Origin: Diospyros lotus
Taxonomy: Eukaryota > Streptophyta > Magnoliopsida > Ericales > Ebenaceae
Direction of reading: 5' to 3'
DNA length: 64,000 nucleotides
NCBI RefSeq assembly: GCF_014633365.1
Contig: NC_068349.1
Location: 20,722,753 to 20,786,752, forward strand
The notes under the pieces: model-generated
Told to the model about the DNA's origin: nothing
Database searches by the model: none
What the model saw: only the letters and a program-made list of their open reading frames with translations
Shown: positions 23,263-34,904 of the stretch, in pieces
How the letters are laid out: each line of letters begins with the position of its first letter
How positions within the stretch are numbered: position 1 is the stretch's first letter
Translations under genes and position numbers: made by a program

Positions 23263-24768
23263 TGTTAGAAATCATGATCTGATCATACGCAGCGAAAAAA
23301 TAAAATATAATTTTATCGGTATCACATTTTTCAAATCTTACGGTTTAAATCGAAGACACAAAACGAAAAATTACCTCGAAATGAAATCTAATTTCGTAGC
23401 TGATAACCCGCCTGATATCTCCCACGTGTGAGATGCCGAGTCTGTCCACCCAAAACCGTCAAGACTTCAATAGACTTGAGAGAAAAGGGACTCAAAATTT
23501 TCTCTAAAATTTCCATTCTGATTCAACTGATTGATTAATTTGGATTCTGGGTTTAATGTTATATTTATAGACAAAAAACCCTAAAACCCTAAGTGCTATT
23601 GGGCTGGGCTTTAGGTGCTTGCAAAAAGCCCAATCCAAATTAATAATTAAATAAATAATCATATTACTTATTTAATTATTCTTATTTCTTAAATAATTGC
23701 ACTTATAATTTAATAATTCCATAATTACTAAATTTCTCCCTTTTTCTTTTAAAACGATTTCTATTGGGTGGGACTTTCTGGGTTCACAATTAAATTGGCA
23801 ACGAGAATTAATCAATTATTAATTCTCGTAAATCATGAGTGACATCTAGCAATATGTCATGATTATCCAATTTAATGTGAAGCGGGAATGTGAACCTTAC
23901 ACTACGGTGCCCTACAATACAATCCCTCTATCATATTATATCCCGACGAGATATGAGATCACGATCAGCAAGTCAAATCTCTCGATCTTGTCGTATGACC
24001 AAATCTAATAATCACACTTGACTAATATGACACAACCTTTACGGAATCCAAATTCCGTCGTCATATTACCTCGGCCAAGGATTTATCGTTAAGTGACCAC
24101 TAGATCGCATAGGATATCCTCCTCGTATATCTCGAGATGATAGATTCCATATCTAATGCACACATACCTCGTGTGTCACTGAACTAGGCATATAGATACG
24201 TACGACTATCCCTGATTAGGACAACCATATAATATCGTTGATATCCTAATCCACCAACACACAGATATCCATGTCATCTCAGGTCTAAGGACTAATGCAA
24301 ATCCGTAGTTAATATTGAATCATTGACCGATGAGATGAAACCCATGTGATTCAATATTAATAGTCCCATTCAGTGAACTCGTTCCTATAACGAGCACCCA
24401 CTCATCTTTCTTCTGTATCTTATACAGAGTGGTATGAGACCCACCAATCTTGTCTTTCAGTATCTTATATCGAACAAGAAGGAAGACGATGTGCCGGCCT
24501 TTGCGAGTTACTGATTATCTAGGTTAGGAACTCTATGGCCAGGAACATATTTATAGTATAACGTATTGTGGATTATCCGTCTCGATTATTGTTAACAATT
24601 AAGAATGGTATCCACTCCTTATTATACTAAAGGATATTTGTATGTTCAATTCAAATAATATTGCAATTTAAATTAAACATAAAACTTGCCATTAAATAAG
24701 GTTTAAACAATTACAAGATCAAGCCCTATTGTGTCACTAGAACTGGTCTTAAGGGCTTATATCTAACA
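23263..24768. mobile_element. Solo LTR, 1506 bp, perfect TSD CTTAG
   Basis: Starts TGTTAGAAATC and ends TATATCTAACA, giving TGTTAGA/TCTAACA inverted ends. CTTAG lies on both sides (23258-23262 and 24769-24773). The inner sequence has a CAGCGAAAAAATAAA phrase near the left end, common just inside plant copia LTRs. No coding capacity is visible. Its insertion interrupts the G1 antisense ORF. Confidence 0.9.
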
Positions 24769-26308
24769 CTTAGTTCCCTCAAAGTCGAGGGTGCGGGTAG
24801 ACTGTTGTTGTTGCTCTGCCTATTGTTGCCTTATTTCCCGTTCCCAAGCCTCTTGGGTTAGCTTTGCTGTCTTGGCTATCTTAGGCAGCCTAATCTTCTA
24901 GAATTGCTCCATCTCTACAAACCAAAGAAAATAGCCAATCGTTAGGGCATTTCAAAAAGGAAAAGTAAAAAGGGATTTAGGTAAAAAAGAAAAAAAGATA
25001 GGGCTAGGTGAGCACCCTCGAGGTCCATCTCCCTTTGCACCCTTCTTCCTCCTCTCCCGCCTCATCCTTGTCCCCTACGACATCAACCTCCTCATTGTCC
25101 TCTTCTTCCTCATCATGCTTCGACAAAGAGGATGCTTGGGAAGTGGCTCTCTTGGGTCCAACCGGCCTCAAAGTCCCAACGCCTTGAGTAGAGGCTTTCA
25201 ACAATCCAACACCCTCATCCTTCTCAACTACCATCCACCCTGTTGCCATCAAGTGCTCATCGATAATTAAGTTAGACAAGGCTACTAGACCTCTTTGGTC
25301 CATTTTATCAATCTCCTCTCGATGCTCTTGCACCATTGACCTCACATTTGGCCACTTGCACTCTGGCCTCCTTATTGCTTCTGTGTGCTAGAATCATGAC
25401 ACCTTCCAAGTCAGGGGCGACCGAACCACCAGCCACCTGGTCTCAAAGTTGTCCACCTTCTATAGCTCACCCGTGAATAACTTATCCCTATTAACCATAT
25501 TTTGAAGGGCCACGAATTCCTTCTCCCCCCTCATTGGCCTCACGTAGTAGAAGTAACAAAATAGAGTAGGTGTAAGCTCTATCCTATGTTTCTTTCACTG
25601 GATGAAAAATCGTGCTAGCACAACCCAACCATTTGGATGCAGTTGGGTCAACGATAATATCTCATCTTAAAAAAATTGCATCCCAAAAGGGTGCAATGAA
25701 AGTCTGAGTCCTACCCTCAAACTGTCCATATGAGTTGCTATTCTTGCCGTCCTTAACTATGGTCATGAACTCCTTGGAATGATGAATGCCCATGCCACAC
25801 TCCCCACATCCCTGCTCCTTAACACAAAGCAATGTAGCCTAGGTGAGATGATGACCTTATTACCACTCGACATGCATATTCCTAGCCTTGGGATCGATTG
25901 AGAAGAAGCCATGGGGTTTACCTTAGAAAGTGTTAAATTTTTAAAAGGAAAAGTCTTTAGGAGAGAAGTCTTTCTAAGACTTAGATTCTTCAAAGGAATC
26001 AAAAGGCTTGTCAAAAGTCTTTAAAAGGGTCGGAAGACTCTTCTAATACTCTAGATGACTCAAACTCTTTGGGTAAAAATCAAGCAGAAGGTATGACCCG
26101 TTTGGGATCACAACCTATTTATAGCCAAGTCTTTGAAAGTCAAGCTATTGCCAAGTAATCTGGAGACTTCTCTCCGATGACTAAAAGCAACTCAGTCTTG
26201 CCTTAAGTTCAAGCCAATCTGTATCCCAGTCTTTCGGGTATTAGGCACCCGTAGATATTATACTCTTCCCTTTACCTTGTAACCAAAAAGGCAAGAGTAG
26301 GGAACCAT
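24769..26308 (-). pseudogene. G1 antisense ORF, N-terminal and middle part (Transposase_28-like, decayed)
   Basis: Reading the minus strand from about 26014, fragments of one protein can be followed through several frames. They include a piece near 25600-25650 that lines up with the QLHPNTWVVL region of G2, then MRSMVQEHREEIDKMDQRGL and a strongly acidic stretch (SKHDEEEEDNEEVDVV) at 25004-25345. Plant proteins of the putative gypsy-type transposon (Transposase_28) group share this N-terminal block followed by low-complexity and coiled-coil segments. The ORF is antisense to the LTR and starts about 300 bp from it. The stretch 26040-26308 is the untranslated leader with a TATA-like box on the plus side and a purine tract (GCAAGAGTAGGGAACC) before the 3' LTR. 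The protein name is inference. Confidence 0.5.
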
Positions 26309-27175
26309 TGTTGTGGGATATATACCTTAGAAAAATCAAAGCTAAAAAGCCTATAAGTATTCAAGAAGACCGAAGACCCGAATAACCTCGAAAAGTCTTC
26401 CAAGTAAGAATCTTTTGGAGACTCCGAAGTGTCTCCGGGCTAGTCAAGCACTTAAGCTCATCTAGGCCCAAGACTCATCCGAAGAGTCTTCCGAGCCCAA
26501 GTCACCCAATGATTCCAAAGACTCTTCAGTGAAACCCATCCAAAGGATACTATTCGGGGCATTCCATCCCTAAAGGCACCTTTAGGCCTTCTAGCCTCAT
26601 TCGCAGCTTCCTAGCATTAGTGTCTATAAATACCCCCGAGTATGCTCTAAAAGGGGAGAGGACCCAGATTTATGACCTGAAGACTCAGATCCAAGTCTTA
26701 CCCCAAACCCATCAGGAGACTACCCATCTGAAGACTCACCCAAAGCCTCACATAGCATACATACATACATACTTCATTATGTAACATGGCATCACCTGAA
26801 TTAGGCTTTAAAAGGCCCATGTGGGGGAGCTCCCTGTATGCCTTTAAACTGATTTGTATGTTGCATACCCATTCGAAGACTCTCTAGACCCATCCGAAGA
26901 CTAACTAGCCGAAGACCTGAGTTATTGGGGAGCAAGTCTCTTGAAGACTCCCCCAAGCCATCCAAAGACTCAAGGCACCCTTTATGCTCTCCTAGACAAC
27001 AGATTGAGCCTTGCCTTGTGGATCATGCTCTCTTAGATAGCAAATCGAGCCACATTCCACTCAAGCACTTGTTAACCCCCCTTACCATCACGGACCTTAT
27101 TCCTCACCTCCTCATCAGGGCTCTAGCAAGATGTTTCTGAGGACGTATAAATTTAATTGTTGTATTTCAACAACA
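26309..27175 (+). repeat. 3' LTR of G1
   Basis: Direct repeat of 8554-9468, preceded by a purine-rich tract. After the CAACA end there is a seven-base A run and then GG, which contains the right copy of the AAAGG TSD if slippage added about three A residues. Confidence 0.8.
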
Positions 27176-27183
27176 AAAAAAGG

Positions 27184-27765
27184 GTGGACCCTTCACTTTT
27201 TCCACCTCATGCTCTACTTTTCCTCTATCTATAAATCCCATTCATCTTCATTTGGTTTCCTAATTTCAAGTTGTTTGCAACAAACCTATGCAACGGTCAC
27301 TACACTTGTCTTTGTGTGAGCCCCCACGGCAGTCGCTTGCTACCATAGGCCCCCATGGCCTCACTTGTTGTCATGAGCCCTTGCAGCGGTCACCTGCCTC
27401 CTCCAGTCCTCATGACCATCGCCTGCCTCCACACGCACCCCTGTGGCTGTTGTATGCCTTCGTGTGAGCCCCCGTTACCATTACTTTCCTCCTAGTGAGC
27501 TTGCCTTAAACCCTCGTGGGTCATCGTCATCTAGGACCCCCACGGGCACATGTTGCCTTAAGCCACTCCTATCATGCATATTACCATCCCCAGCGGGCCC
27601 TACCAATCTTTATAGGTCTTGCCATCCTATTCCTTTCTTCATCCGTCTCCTATGGTGTTTAAGGCTTTGGTCTTCCCTCTTCTCTCCCTTGCATTTTCAA
27701 TCACCATAAAGGTATTTCTCCCCTATCACTCTTCGAGCACATTTTCTTCTTGCATTTAAGTTATC
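27184..27765 (+). other. Right part of an older retroelement LTR and leader; degenerate minisatellite
   Basis: Rejoined to 8553, the sequence continues a TATA-containing promoter. From about 27310 to 27560, a roughly 30-bp unit of the form GAGCCCCCATGGCAGTCGC repeats with heavy divergence (six to eight copies). No protein is recognisable. Confidence 0.45.
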
Positions 27766-28110
27766 ATGAGATGTAAAAGGGTTGTTAGAGAAATCTTAGA
27801 GCCTGTGACAAATAGGATTTTAGGAATGCACTCCCACCTGGGGGAATGTGACCTTGTGATGAATGCCTCATCTTTCCTCTTTCCCTCTGATTACAAGATA
27901 AGGTTGCCTCCTCAAAAGAGAGTTATCCAGCAATGGTTGGTGGAGGATGGACAACCATGTACGATGATTCTTTATTCGTGAGCCTTAGGTTTCCTTTGTC
28001 TGACTTTGGTCAGAAATTTCTTCAAGATTTTCATCTTTCTCCTCCTCAGATTCATTCTAATAAGTGGATGTTATTAATCACTTTTTCCATTTTATGATGT
28101 CAAAGAGGGG
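27766..28110 (+). pseudogene. Transposase_28-like retroelement ORF, N-terminal fragment, frameshifted
   Basis: The first frame (27766-27981) runs from MRCKRVVREIL through LPPQKRVIQQWLVEDG and then stops. In another frame, without interruption of sense, it continues as VSLRFPLSDFGQKFLQDFHL and SPPQIHSN. The pattern LRFPL-x(n)-FL-x(n)-L-x-PPQ-x-x-N resembles the N-terminal block of putative gypsy-type transposon proteins in plants, the same group as the antisense ORFs of G1 and G2. The frameshift lies near 27960. It follows an LTR-like region on the left, as an antisense ORF of a minus-oriented element would. The call is by motif only. Confidence 0.45.
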
Positions 28111-28129
28111 TGCCGTGCAATCACTATTT

Positions 28130-28377
28130 CCAACTAAGTGGATGTTGTTTGGCTTTGGATTCCAAATAGAATTTCAATATAGTTTGGGGACATGTGGCAA
28201 GATAGGATTGGAACAAGTGGCGATGTAATAATTTTGGTGCTAGGTGGCAAAACATGTGGCGACACGGGATTCACTAAAAAATCTATAAATAGGACCAAGG
28301 ATTGCATCCTATGCCATACCAAGAAGATTAAGCTTAAATTATGTTGGGTTGAGAGGTTGTGAGGAGAAAAGTAATTT

Positions 28378-28423
<46 letters not shown>

Positions 28424-29400
28424 TCTGCAAAAAAAAAAGAAGCAAAATTGGTGAAGAAACAAAAGAGAAATTCTACAAAAAGGAGCGAATGAGCCTCGTC
28501 GGAGTTTCAAAGTTTCGTCAATGTTTGGGCCAAAACAACTAAAAAAATCACCAGGTAAGCCAAGTTTCTTATTATATTCTTGTAGAGGGGGAAGAAAGGG
28601 AATCGTAGGTTCAAACGAGGATCAAATCGAAGCTAAAACAAGGGAGATATGGCTAAAAAACCACAGGGGTCACTCGCTGTTGTCGGAGAAGACGGTAGCG
28701 CGTGCAAGCACGTGGCCAGCCTTCTTTGGGTGCATGAGGGCATATGGCTTGTCCTTTTTACCTGCAATTTCATGGATAATTATATTAAATGAAGTAAAAC
28801 AATTCTATGTAAAAATATTTGAGGTTTAGTTTACGAAAATACATGTTTTTTTGTAGAAAACCTAAATCGACAAGCGTGAACAGTACACCTGAAAGGTAAA
28901 TAATTAATGTGAGTGGTTTCTAGATGCTTCTTGTTTCTCATTTATCACTCTTGGTTTCATTTGTGAGTGGTTTGTTGCCTACATCTCATGTTTACTTTGT
29001 TTCAGGGATATCCATCCTACTTTGCTTGCAACGAGTTTGAACATGATGACTTTCGTACGTGCCTTGTGGCTTACATATCATATTCCTTCTGCTTTGTCAC
29101 ACATCATATCGTTTTTGGTGATTTATATCTCACGTTTTCTTGTTTTTGAGCATATCTTTCATATTTTATACGCATCATGGTGTTTGTATTTTATGGCTAG
29201 TTGGTGGGACTGGAGTTTGAACATGATGATTGGCAACTTGTTGGTGGAACATCACGATGATATGGGAGTAATCCCGTGCCTAGAAGTGGGGTCCTACTTA
29301 GAGGTGAGGCATGAGAGGTTGGACCTCGATCAAGTGTCTAGAGGTAGGGCTTAACCTAGAGGTCAGGTTGAGATGTTTGACACAAGTGCTAGCAGGGATG
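28130..29400 (+). mobile_element. Family A gypsy-type LTR, partial, plus orientation
   Basis: It shares the family A order: TATA-like CTATAAATAGG near 28283, an A- and G-rich leader, a GTAAGCCAA...TTCTTGTAG stretch near 28553, a GCGTGCAAGCACGTGGCC block near 28700 and GTGAGTGGTTTC near 28907. Neither the TGTAATACC start nor the TTACA end is clear, so both edges are approximate and no TSD is given. A (GA)n microsatellite lies at about 28381-28421. Confidence 0.6.
28381..28421. repeat. GA dinucleotide microsatellite
   Basis: About twenty uninterrupted GA units within the LTR leader. Confidence 0.95.
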
Positions 29401-29990
29401 ATGGTGATAAATCACATGACAGATCTATGATTCAAATGTAAGGTCTTTAGTTTTAATGATGAAAAACATCTTTCCATTTTGAGATATCTTCTATTAAAAA
29501 CGATTTGTCATTATCAAAATCAAAATACCTTCAAAGCATACTCTTATGAAAAAGACCGTAAGTGTTGTTAGCCGAAATAGGTTTCAAAAGAAACATTTTC
29601 TATAAAATTAGTAAAGTCATCTATCAACTGGTCAATATGACCTGTCAACCATTTTTTAAATTTTGGCCCAACTATCGACCGATACTTATGCATCTGTCGA
29701 TAGATTTCTTGCTATCTGTCAACTGGTTCTATGTATTGACGTTCATCTATCGACCGATGCCTATGCATCTGTCGACTGGCAATGTGTGTGTTCAGAAGGA
29801 TGGCTTCATCTGTCGACCGATACTTAGACATCTGTCGACCAATCTTTTCTTATCTCATGTAACTCGTAACCACATGAAATTTGTCCAACCTAGTGTGTTT
29901 TGGGGAATTAGTCTATCTCGATATTTACATATAAACAAATAATAATTAAAAAAAATAAAATAAAAAGAGAAAGAGAGAAATTCTCTTAGC
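29400..29990 (+). repeat. LTR-like block with CTGTCGAC repeats
   Basis: From about 29620 to 29850, eight to ten copies of ATCTGTCGACYG or CTATCGACCGAT are spaced 15-45 bp apart. Upstream is a TTTTAATGATGAAAAACATC stretch of the kind found near the start of copia LTRs with this layout. Ends are not resolved. The 12-mer GCATCTGTCGAC is also present, reverse-complemented, in the array at 61.7-62.0 kb. Confidence 0.65.
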
Positions 29991-31295
29991 TATTCAACAC
30001 AAATGTTTCAAAATAAATGCTGAGGAAAATAATATGTCCAGCTTTGACATTAGTTTAAAAAAATAAATAAATAAAATAAAAAATTTCCAACACATCCTTT
30101 GAACTCCTTACCATTTTCTTTGGCAATCCGTATTAACCTCATAATCCTATTGCAACTCAGTTTGATCCCTCTTGATTTTATAAATCATGTGATCTCAAGA
30201 TTGGAGTTCGAAGTAAGAAATTTTGTTTAAATTTAGAAGTTATTCATCCAGGGCATTATTCCAGTCATGAAGCTATGTCATTTTCCCTCTTCTTTCACGA
30301 AAATCCATTCTTTGTATTTGGGATGACACCGAGTTTGAACTTGATTGCATTTACTCTTATAATAGTGCACCCCTTATGTGTACACTTGAGGGATCGCTTT
30401 TATTGGAGAGAATATCAATGGTAAGGTTAGCAATCGAGACTTCGAGGGAGTACGGTAGTGTGCTGGTCATCCTAATTGTCATTCCTAAGATTATATGAAC
30501 TTTGACCGAAATCTGATTTAAAATATTCGAATGTATGCCAGATAACTTGTTCTATTCTATGTATTTCGATTTCGAATTTGAAATTTTTACATTAATATTG
30601 ATATTGTGAATAAATATTGGCCAGCATGAAATCTAATTGCTATGGGATAAACAATGTTCAAGTTTGGGGATGTGATTAATGGTCAATTTTATAAAATTTT
30701 GTTATAATTATACCCCTATTTTGATTTTAAAATTGCTTTTAGTTGAATAGTTATGCGCAATTTATAATTCTATGCAGGTTTAGATAAAAATAAAATTTAA
30801 AGAAAAATTAGGGATGAATTAGAAATTTTAGAAAAAAAGAATATTTTCCTTTTAACTTTTAACAAAAGAAATTAAATTGAAAAGAATCTACAATATATAT
30901 AAATATATATTTATAATATATAATATATTATAATACATATATTCATACGTGCCATGCTATATAAATATATATATATATAATATAATATAATATAATATAA
31001 TATAATACATGTACAATTTAAATGCGGCGTGAAAAGTATTTGGAGGCTCAAATTAAGGAAATCCAAATTGAGTGTCCACATTAAAGTTCGAAATTAAAGC
31101 CGAAATTAAAGCCTAGTCGCAGGCCCCAATTAAAGGCCATCCGCTAATTGCAATGAAGCCCAGAATAGACGGCCCAACTCACGCACAACAACTTCTTGAG
31201 AATGGGTCCCTTCACTGTAATTTAATGCCATTTCAATGGCTTGCAGTAGAGATGGGGGGGGGGGGGGGGGGGGGGGGTGGTTGTTATAGATATAA
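29991..31295. other. Intergenic, with AT microsatellites and a G24 tract
   Basis: No gene is seen. AT-rich dinucleotide and ATAAT repeats occupy about 30890-31010. A run of 24 G lies at 31254-31277, 18 bp outside the MULE terminus. The stretch 31025-31250 is more complex and might be promoter sequence of a former host gene, continuing at 38819 across the MULE. Confidence 0.5.
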
Positions 31296-31313
31296 GAGAA
31301 ATTCTATTGGCAG
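31296..31313 (+). repeat. Left terminal inverted repeat of the MULE
   Basis: 18 bp, two mismatches to the right end, directly bordered by the 9-bp TSD. Confidence 0.85.
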
Positions 31314-31629
31314 TTAATTTTTTATTTTTTACAGTTATAATTAAAATAAATTTAATAATTACTCTTCACATCCAAAATTATTATTTGTTACAGCCAGGTA
31401 TATTTCAAAATTACCCTCATATATACATATATCTCTACCGCGACTCGCCGTCGTTCTTTACTTGCTTCTCTACAACCTTCACTTGTCTCCGTCGCTTCCT
31501 TACAGCCGCACTCGCCGCCGTTGCCTTCTCTACAGCCACGTCTCTCTGCTGTGCGCTTGGTGAGGTAATTTTTACTTACATTTTTTGATTTTTTGGGTTG
31601 AATTATTTGAACTTAGCGGCTACAAGGGG

Positions 31630-32700
31630 AGAGATTGGATGGGCCAAGGTATGGCTGCCTGGGTTCGAAGGTGGTGGCGGTGGCGAACCCTGGGTTCGAT
31701 AGGGCACATAAAACCCTAGGTTCGATGGGCCACCTTCGAAACCTGGGTTTCGGAGGCCCTAGGCACCTCCGAACCCTCGAGTTCGGAGGCGCCGGCTTCG
31801 ACTGCCCTATCGAACCTAGGGTTCGGAGGGTTGGGTTGCTCCCGAAACTTTTAATTTTTTTTATATTTTATTTTTTATACAAATTTTTGAAAAAATTTAA
31901 CTTTATACAAATATTTGAAAATTTTAATTTTTAATTAAATAGTGCTAATTAACATTTTTTTATACTTAATTTTTTATTTTAGTATTGCACTTGAATAATT
32001 TAATTTTTAATACAAACAAATACATAATTTTTTATTTTTTATTTTTAATCTAATAATGAATTTCCTGAACCCGTGGGTTTGGAAAATCAGTAGTTCCCCG
32101 AACTCAGGGGTTTAGGGAACATATCTTTTATTTTTTTATATTTTATATAATTGTATTAACATATTTTTTATATAACATATTTTATATTAACATTATATTA
32201 ACATATTTTTTATACTTAATTTTTTATTTAAGTATTGGATTCGAATAATTTAATTTTTTAAAAAAACAAATATATAGTTTTTTACTTAATTTTTTTTATC
32301 TAACTATGGATTTCCCGAACTTGTGGGTTCGAAAAATCCATAATTCCCCGAACTCATGGGTTTGGGGAACACATCTTTTATTTTGTTATATTTTATATTT
32401 TATGAAATTATATTAACATATTTTTTTATACTTAACTTTTTTTATCTAAATATTGGACTTAAATAATTTAATTTTTTTAAAAAATAAATACATATTTTTT
32501 CATAAATTTTATGTTAATTTTATATTAATATGGTGTTTCCCAAACTACAGAGTTCGGGAAACATGTTGTTTCCTCGAATCCTAGGGTTCGGGGAAGCTGG
32601 AATTTCTCGAACTCTAGGATTCGAGGAAGCCCAGCTTTGTCGAATCCTGGGGTTCAGGAAACATGGATTTTCCCGAACCCTGGGTTTCCGAGGCGCGATG
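31630..32700. repeat. Palindromic CGAACCCTAGGTTCG boxes, left MULE flank
   Basis: Units of the form TTCCCCGAACCC...GGGTTCGGGGAA occur in clusters at 31660-31830, 32065-32115, 32312-32370 and 32535-32695, separated by AT-rich spacers. The clusters at 32065 and 32312 sit in near-copies of a roughly 250-bp unit that includes the AT-rich spacer. Confidence 0.85.
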
Positions 32701-32819
32701 GGTGGATGGCTTCTTGTTTAATAATTTTTTTTTATTGTAATGTTAATAATTTTTGTTTAATAATTTTTTTATTGTAATGTTCTGTTTAATATTTTTGATT
32801 TTTGTGTTATTTTGTAGGT

Positions 32820-34904
32820 ATGGTACGTTGTAGAAGAGGTCAAGCTTCTTCATCTCGCCAGCCTTCTTCGTCTCGGGAGCGTCCTACTACGTCGACGAGA
32901 AGAAGAAGAAGGATCGAGAGTTCTAGTGAACCGCCTATTTCAGAGGCAGTAGAAGAGGTAGTAGCAGATTATGCAACACCAGTCGAGGAGCATCCCAACC
33001 CTAATCAAGATGAAGCAACTAATCAACCATCTTCCTCTCAACACGATGATATTTCTGAACCACTACCTGGGGGCCGTAGTGATACATCCATTCTAAAAAG
33101 TTTTAAAAATCATGTTGCATTTGCAATATGGGCAAGAGAGGTAAGTTATATTAATTTTTTTTTAAAATTTATCTTTATAATTTAAATAATTACGTACTTG
33201 AAGTTTTTATAATTTAAATAATTACGTATTTAAATTTTTTAACAGGAAAGAGGCATATTAAAATGTAGAAGTCATGGCCTTAAAATTCCTGAATGGCCAT
33301 TGGATAACCAGTCTCGTGTTCGTGATATTGTTATAGGGTCTAGTTTTTCACCATTGCTAGAGTGTACTTATCGATATACAAATCATGCTATAGTCTCAGC
33401 ATTTATAGAGAGATGGCAGCCTGAGACTAATACATTTCATTTACCATTTGGAGAGATAAGTATAACATTATATGATGTTGCTGCTATTTTGAAGATTCCA
33501 ATAACCAGAAGATCTGTATCTGTGCCTCATCATTTGGAAACTAGTGAAGCTAGTGATTTATTATGTAGGTTATTTGGGGTTTCATTAGATGTAGCAACAC
33601 AACAAATTAGAGAGAATCGATGACCATTTGTAAAATTAGATTGGTTGAAAAGAACATTTATGCATCTACCAAATGAAGTTTCGAATGAAGAGATTGAACA
33701 TATCAGTAAAGCATATCTGTTATTTTTATTAGGTTGTACTTTATTTGTAGATAAGAGTGGGACATTAGTTTTAGTAGCATATTTGACATTATTAGATGAT
33801 TTAAGTATGATTGGTAATTATGCATGGGGAGCTGCTTGCCTCGCATATTTGTATCGATAGCTTGGCATTGCTACTAGACGAGAGATGAAGAGTATCGCTG
33901 GATATCTTACCTTACTTGAGGTAATTATTTTAATTTCATAATTTTATATCATATATTTATATATATTTAACATAATTATTTATATCAAATTTACAGGCAT
34001 GGGTGTACGAACATTTTCCTTTTACTAGAATTAGATGTAACTTGTTACATAGTGACAATCAGCCCGAGCTCTCCGTTGGATGCCTGTTCGTGATACTAAT
34101 TCTTTACAATCTATTAGGGAGCAGATTGATGCTTTATCACCAGATGAGGTATTTATCGTATATATGATTTGCAAGTTAATTAATATATTATAAAATTAAA
34201 TTCTAAAATAAATAATATTTACAGGTGATTGTGACGCTGTACCGGAGGGTTCAGGCACACCACCCATTTCCAAAAATTATATTTTTCTCAGGTTGTCTAA
34301 AATGTGGAAGTATTATAGAACCATATCATCCTGAGAGAGTTTTACGACAATTTGGGTATGTGCAAACTATTCCTCCACCCCCATTATCACCTGTTAAAGC
34401 TAGGCGGGGTGCGGGTACGGCATCATATCGGGTAATTTATACATTTGTTGATGATATTTGAAATCGGTGGGATATGCATTTATTACCACCACATCGACGT
34501 GGTAGACATTCTAAATTTCCATGGCATTTTACACCTGAATATTTAACGTGGTATGGAGCTACTACAGATTCATTTGTACAAAATCCTATACATCGATCAA
34601 GATTTGATAGAGGTGCAGAAGATATGCTCAGTCTTGCTGAAGCAGTAAGTTTTTAAATTATATTTAAGTTATTATTGAATTTAGTTTATTTAAATTAAAA
34701 AAATTGATATAATTTTTTTTTCAGCGTAATCGACTAGCATTATATACTCTCGACCAGACGATATCAAGTACAAAGTATGTATCTGCTGATGCATAGAGAG
34801 AGACATGTCTTGGGGTAAATACTATTCTAGGCTCTCAGTATAGCTTCAATCCTGATGTTGATAATATTGGACCCTCGACATCTAGTACATCTCCTCCAAG
34901 ATAA
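32820..34904 (+). pseudogene. Plant mobile domain (MAIN-like) gene, five exons, decayed
   Basis: Exons: 32820-33140, 33246-33920, 33997-34148, 34225-34644 and 34725-34904, each bounded by GT...AG introns with T-rich acceptors. The start MVRCRRGQ opens a basic and serine-rich N-terminus. Exon 2 holds the domain core: ILKCRSHGLKIPEW, then FSPLLECTYRYTNHAIVSAF, TNTFHLPFGEISITLYDV and LLGCTLFVDKSG, all characteristic of the plant mobile domain of MAIN/MAIL proteins. Cellular members are nuclear and act in gene silencing and expression with PP7-like phosphatases; many copies travel in transposons. Damage: TGA at 33621, TAG at 33858, a one-base loss near 34068, TGA at 34459 and TAG at 34794. Most of these stops fit C-to-T or G-to-A changes. 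Intact splice sites argue against a processed copy. It converges on the transposase gene. Confidence 0.9.

Larger units (their letters stand above)
8554..27178 (+). mobile_element. G1: Tat-like Ty3/gypsy derivative, nested host of three later elements
   Basis: Two direct repeats of about 0.9 kb (8554-9468 and 26309-27175) share a TGTTGTGGG start, a CTATAAATA promoter box and a CAACA end near an A-tract. AAAGG lies just left (8549-8553) and again after the right LTR's A-tract (27179-27183), giving a plausible TSD. Subtracting the insertions at 10632-11807, 14373-21669 and 23263-24768 leaves about 6.9 kb of interior. I find no gag, protease, RT or integrase motif. The part next to the 3' LTR carries decayed coding sequence on the opposite strand, a layout known in the Tat lineage of plant gypsy elements. 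G1 is thus probably a non-autonomous derivative. The Tat assignment is inference from the primer-site style and the antisense ORF. Confidence 0.75.

Noticed and set aside
29022..29354. Frame of 110 residues with hydrophobic stretches
   Set aside because: It lies in a family A LTR copy; the equivalent region in the other copies is not open, and the repeats are nucleotide-level.
31635..32721. Open frames with repeated LGFGG and LGFRKHGF phrases, suggesting a repeat protein
   Set aside because: They are translations of the CGAACCCTAGGTTCG boxes upstream of the mobile-domain gene, with no start context and no homologue.
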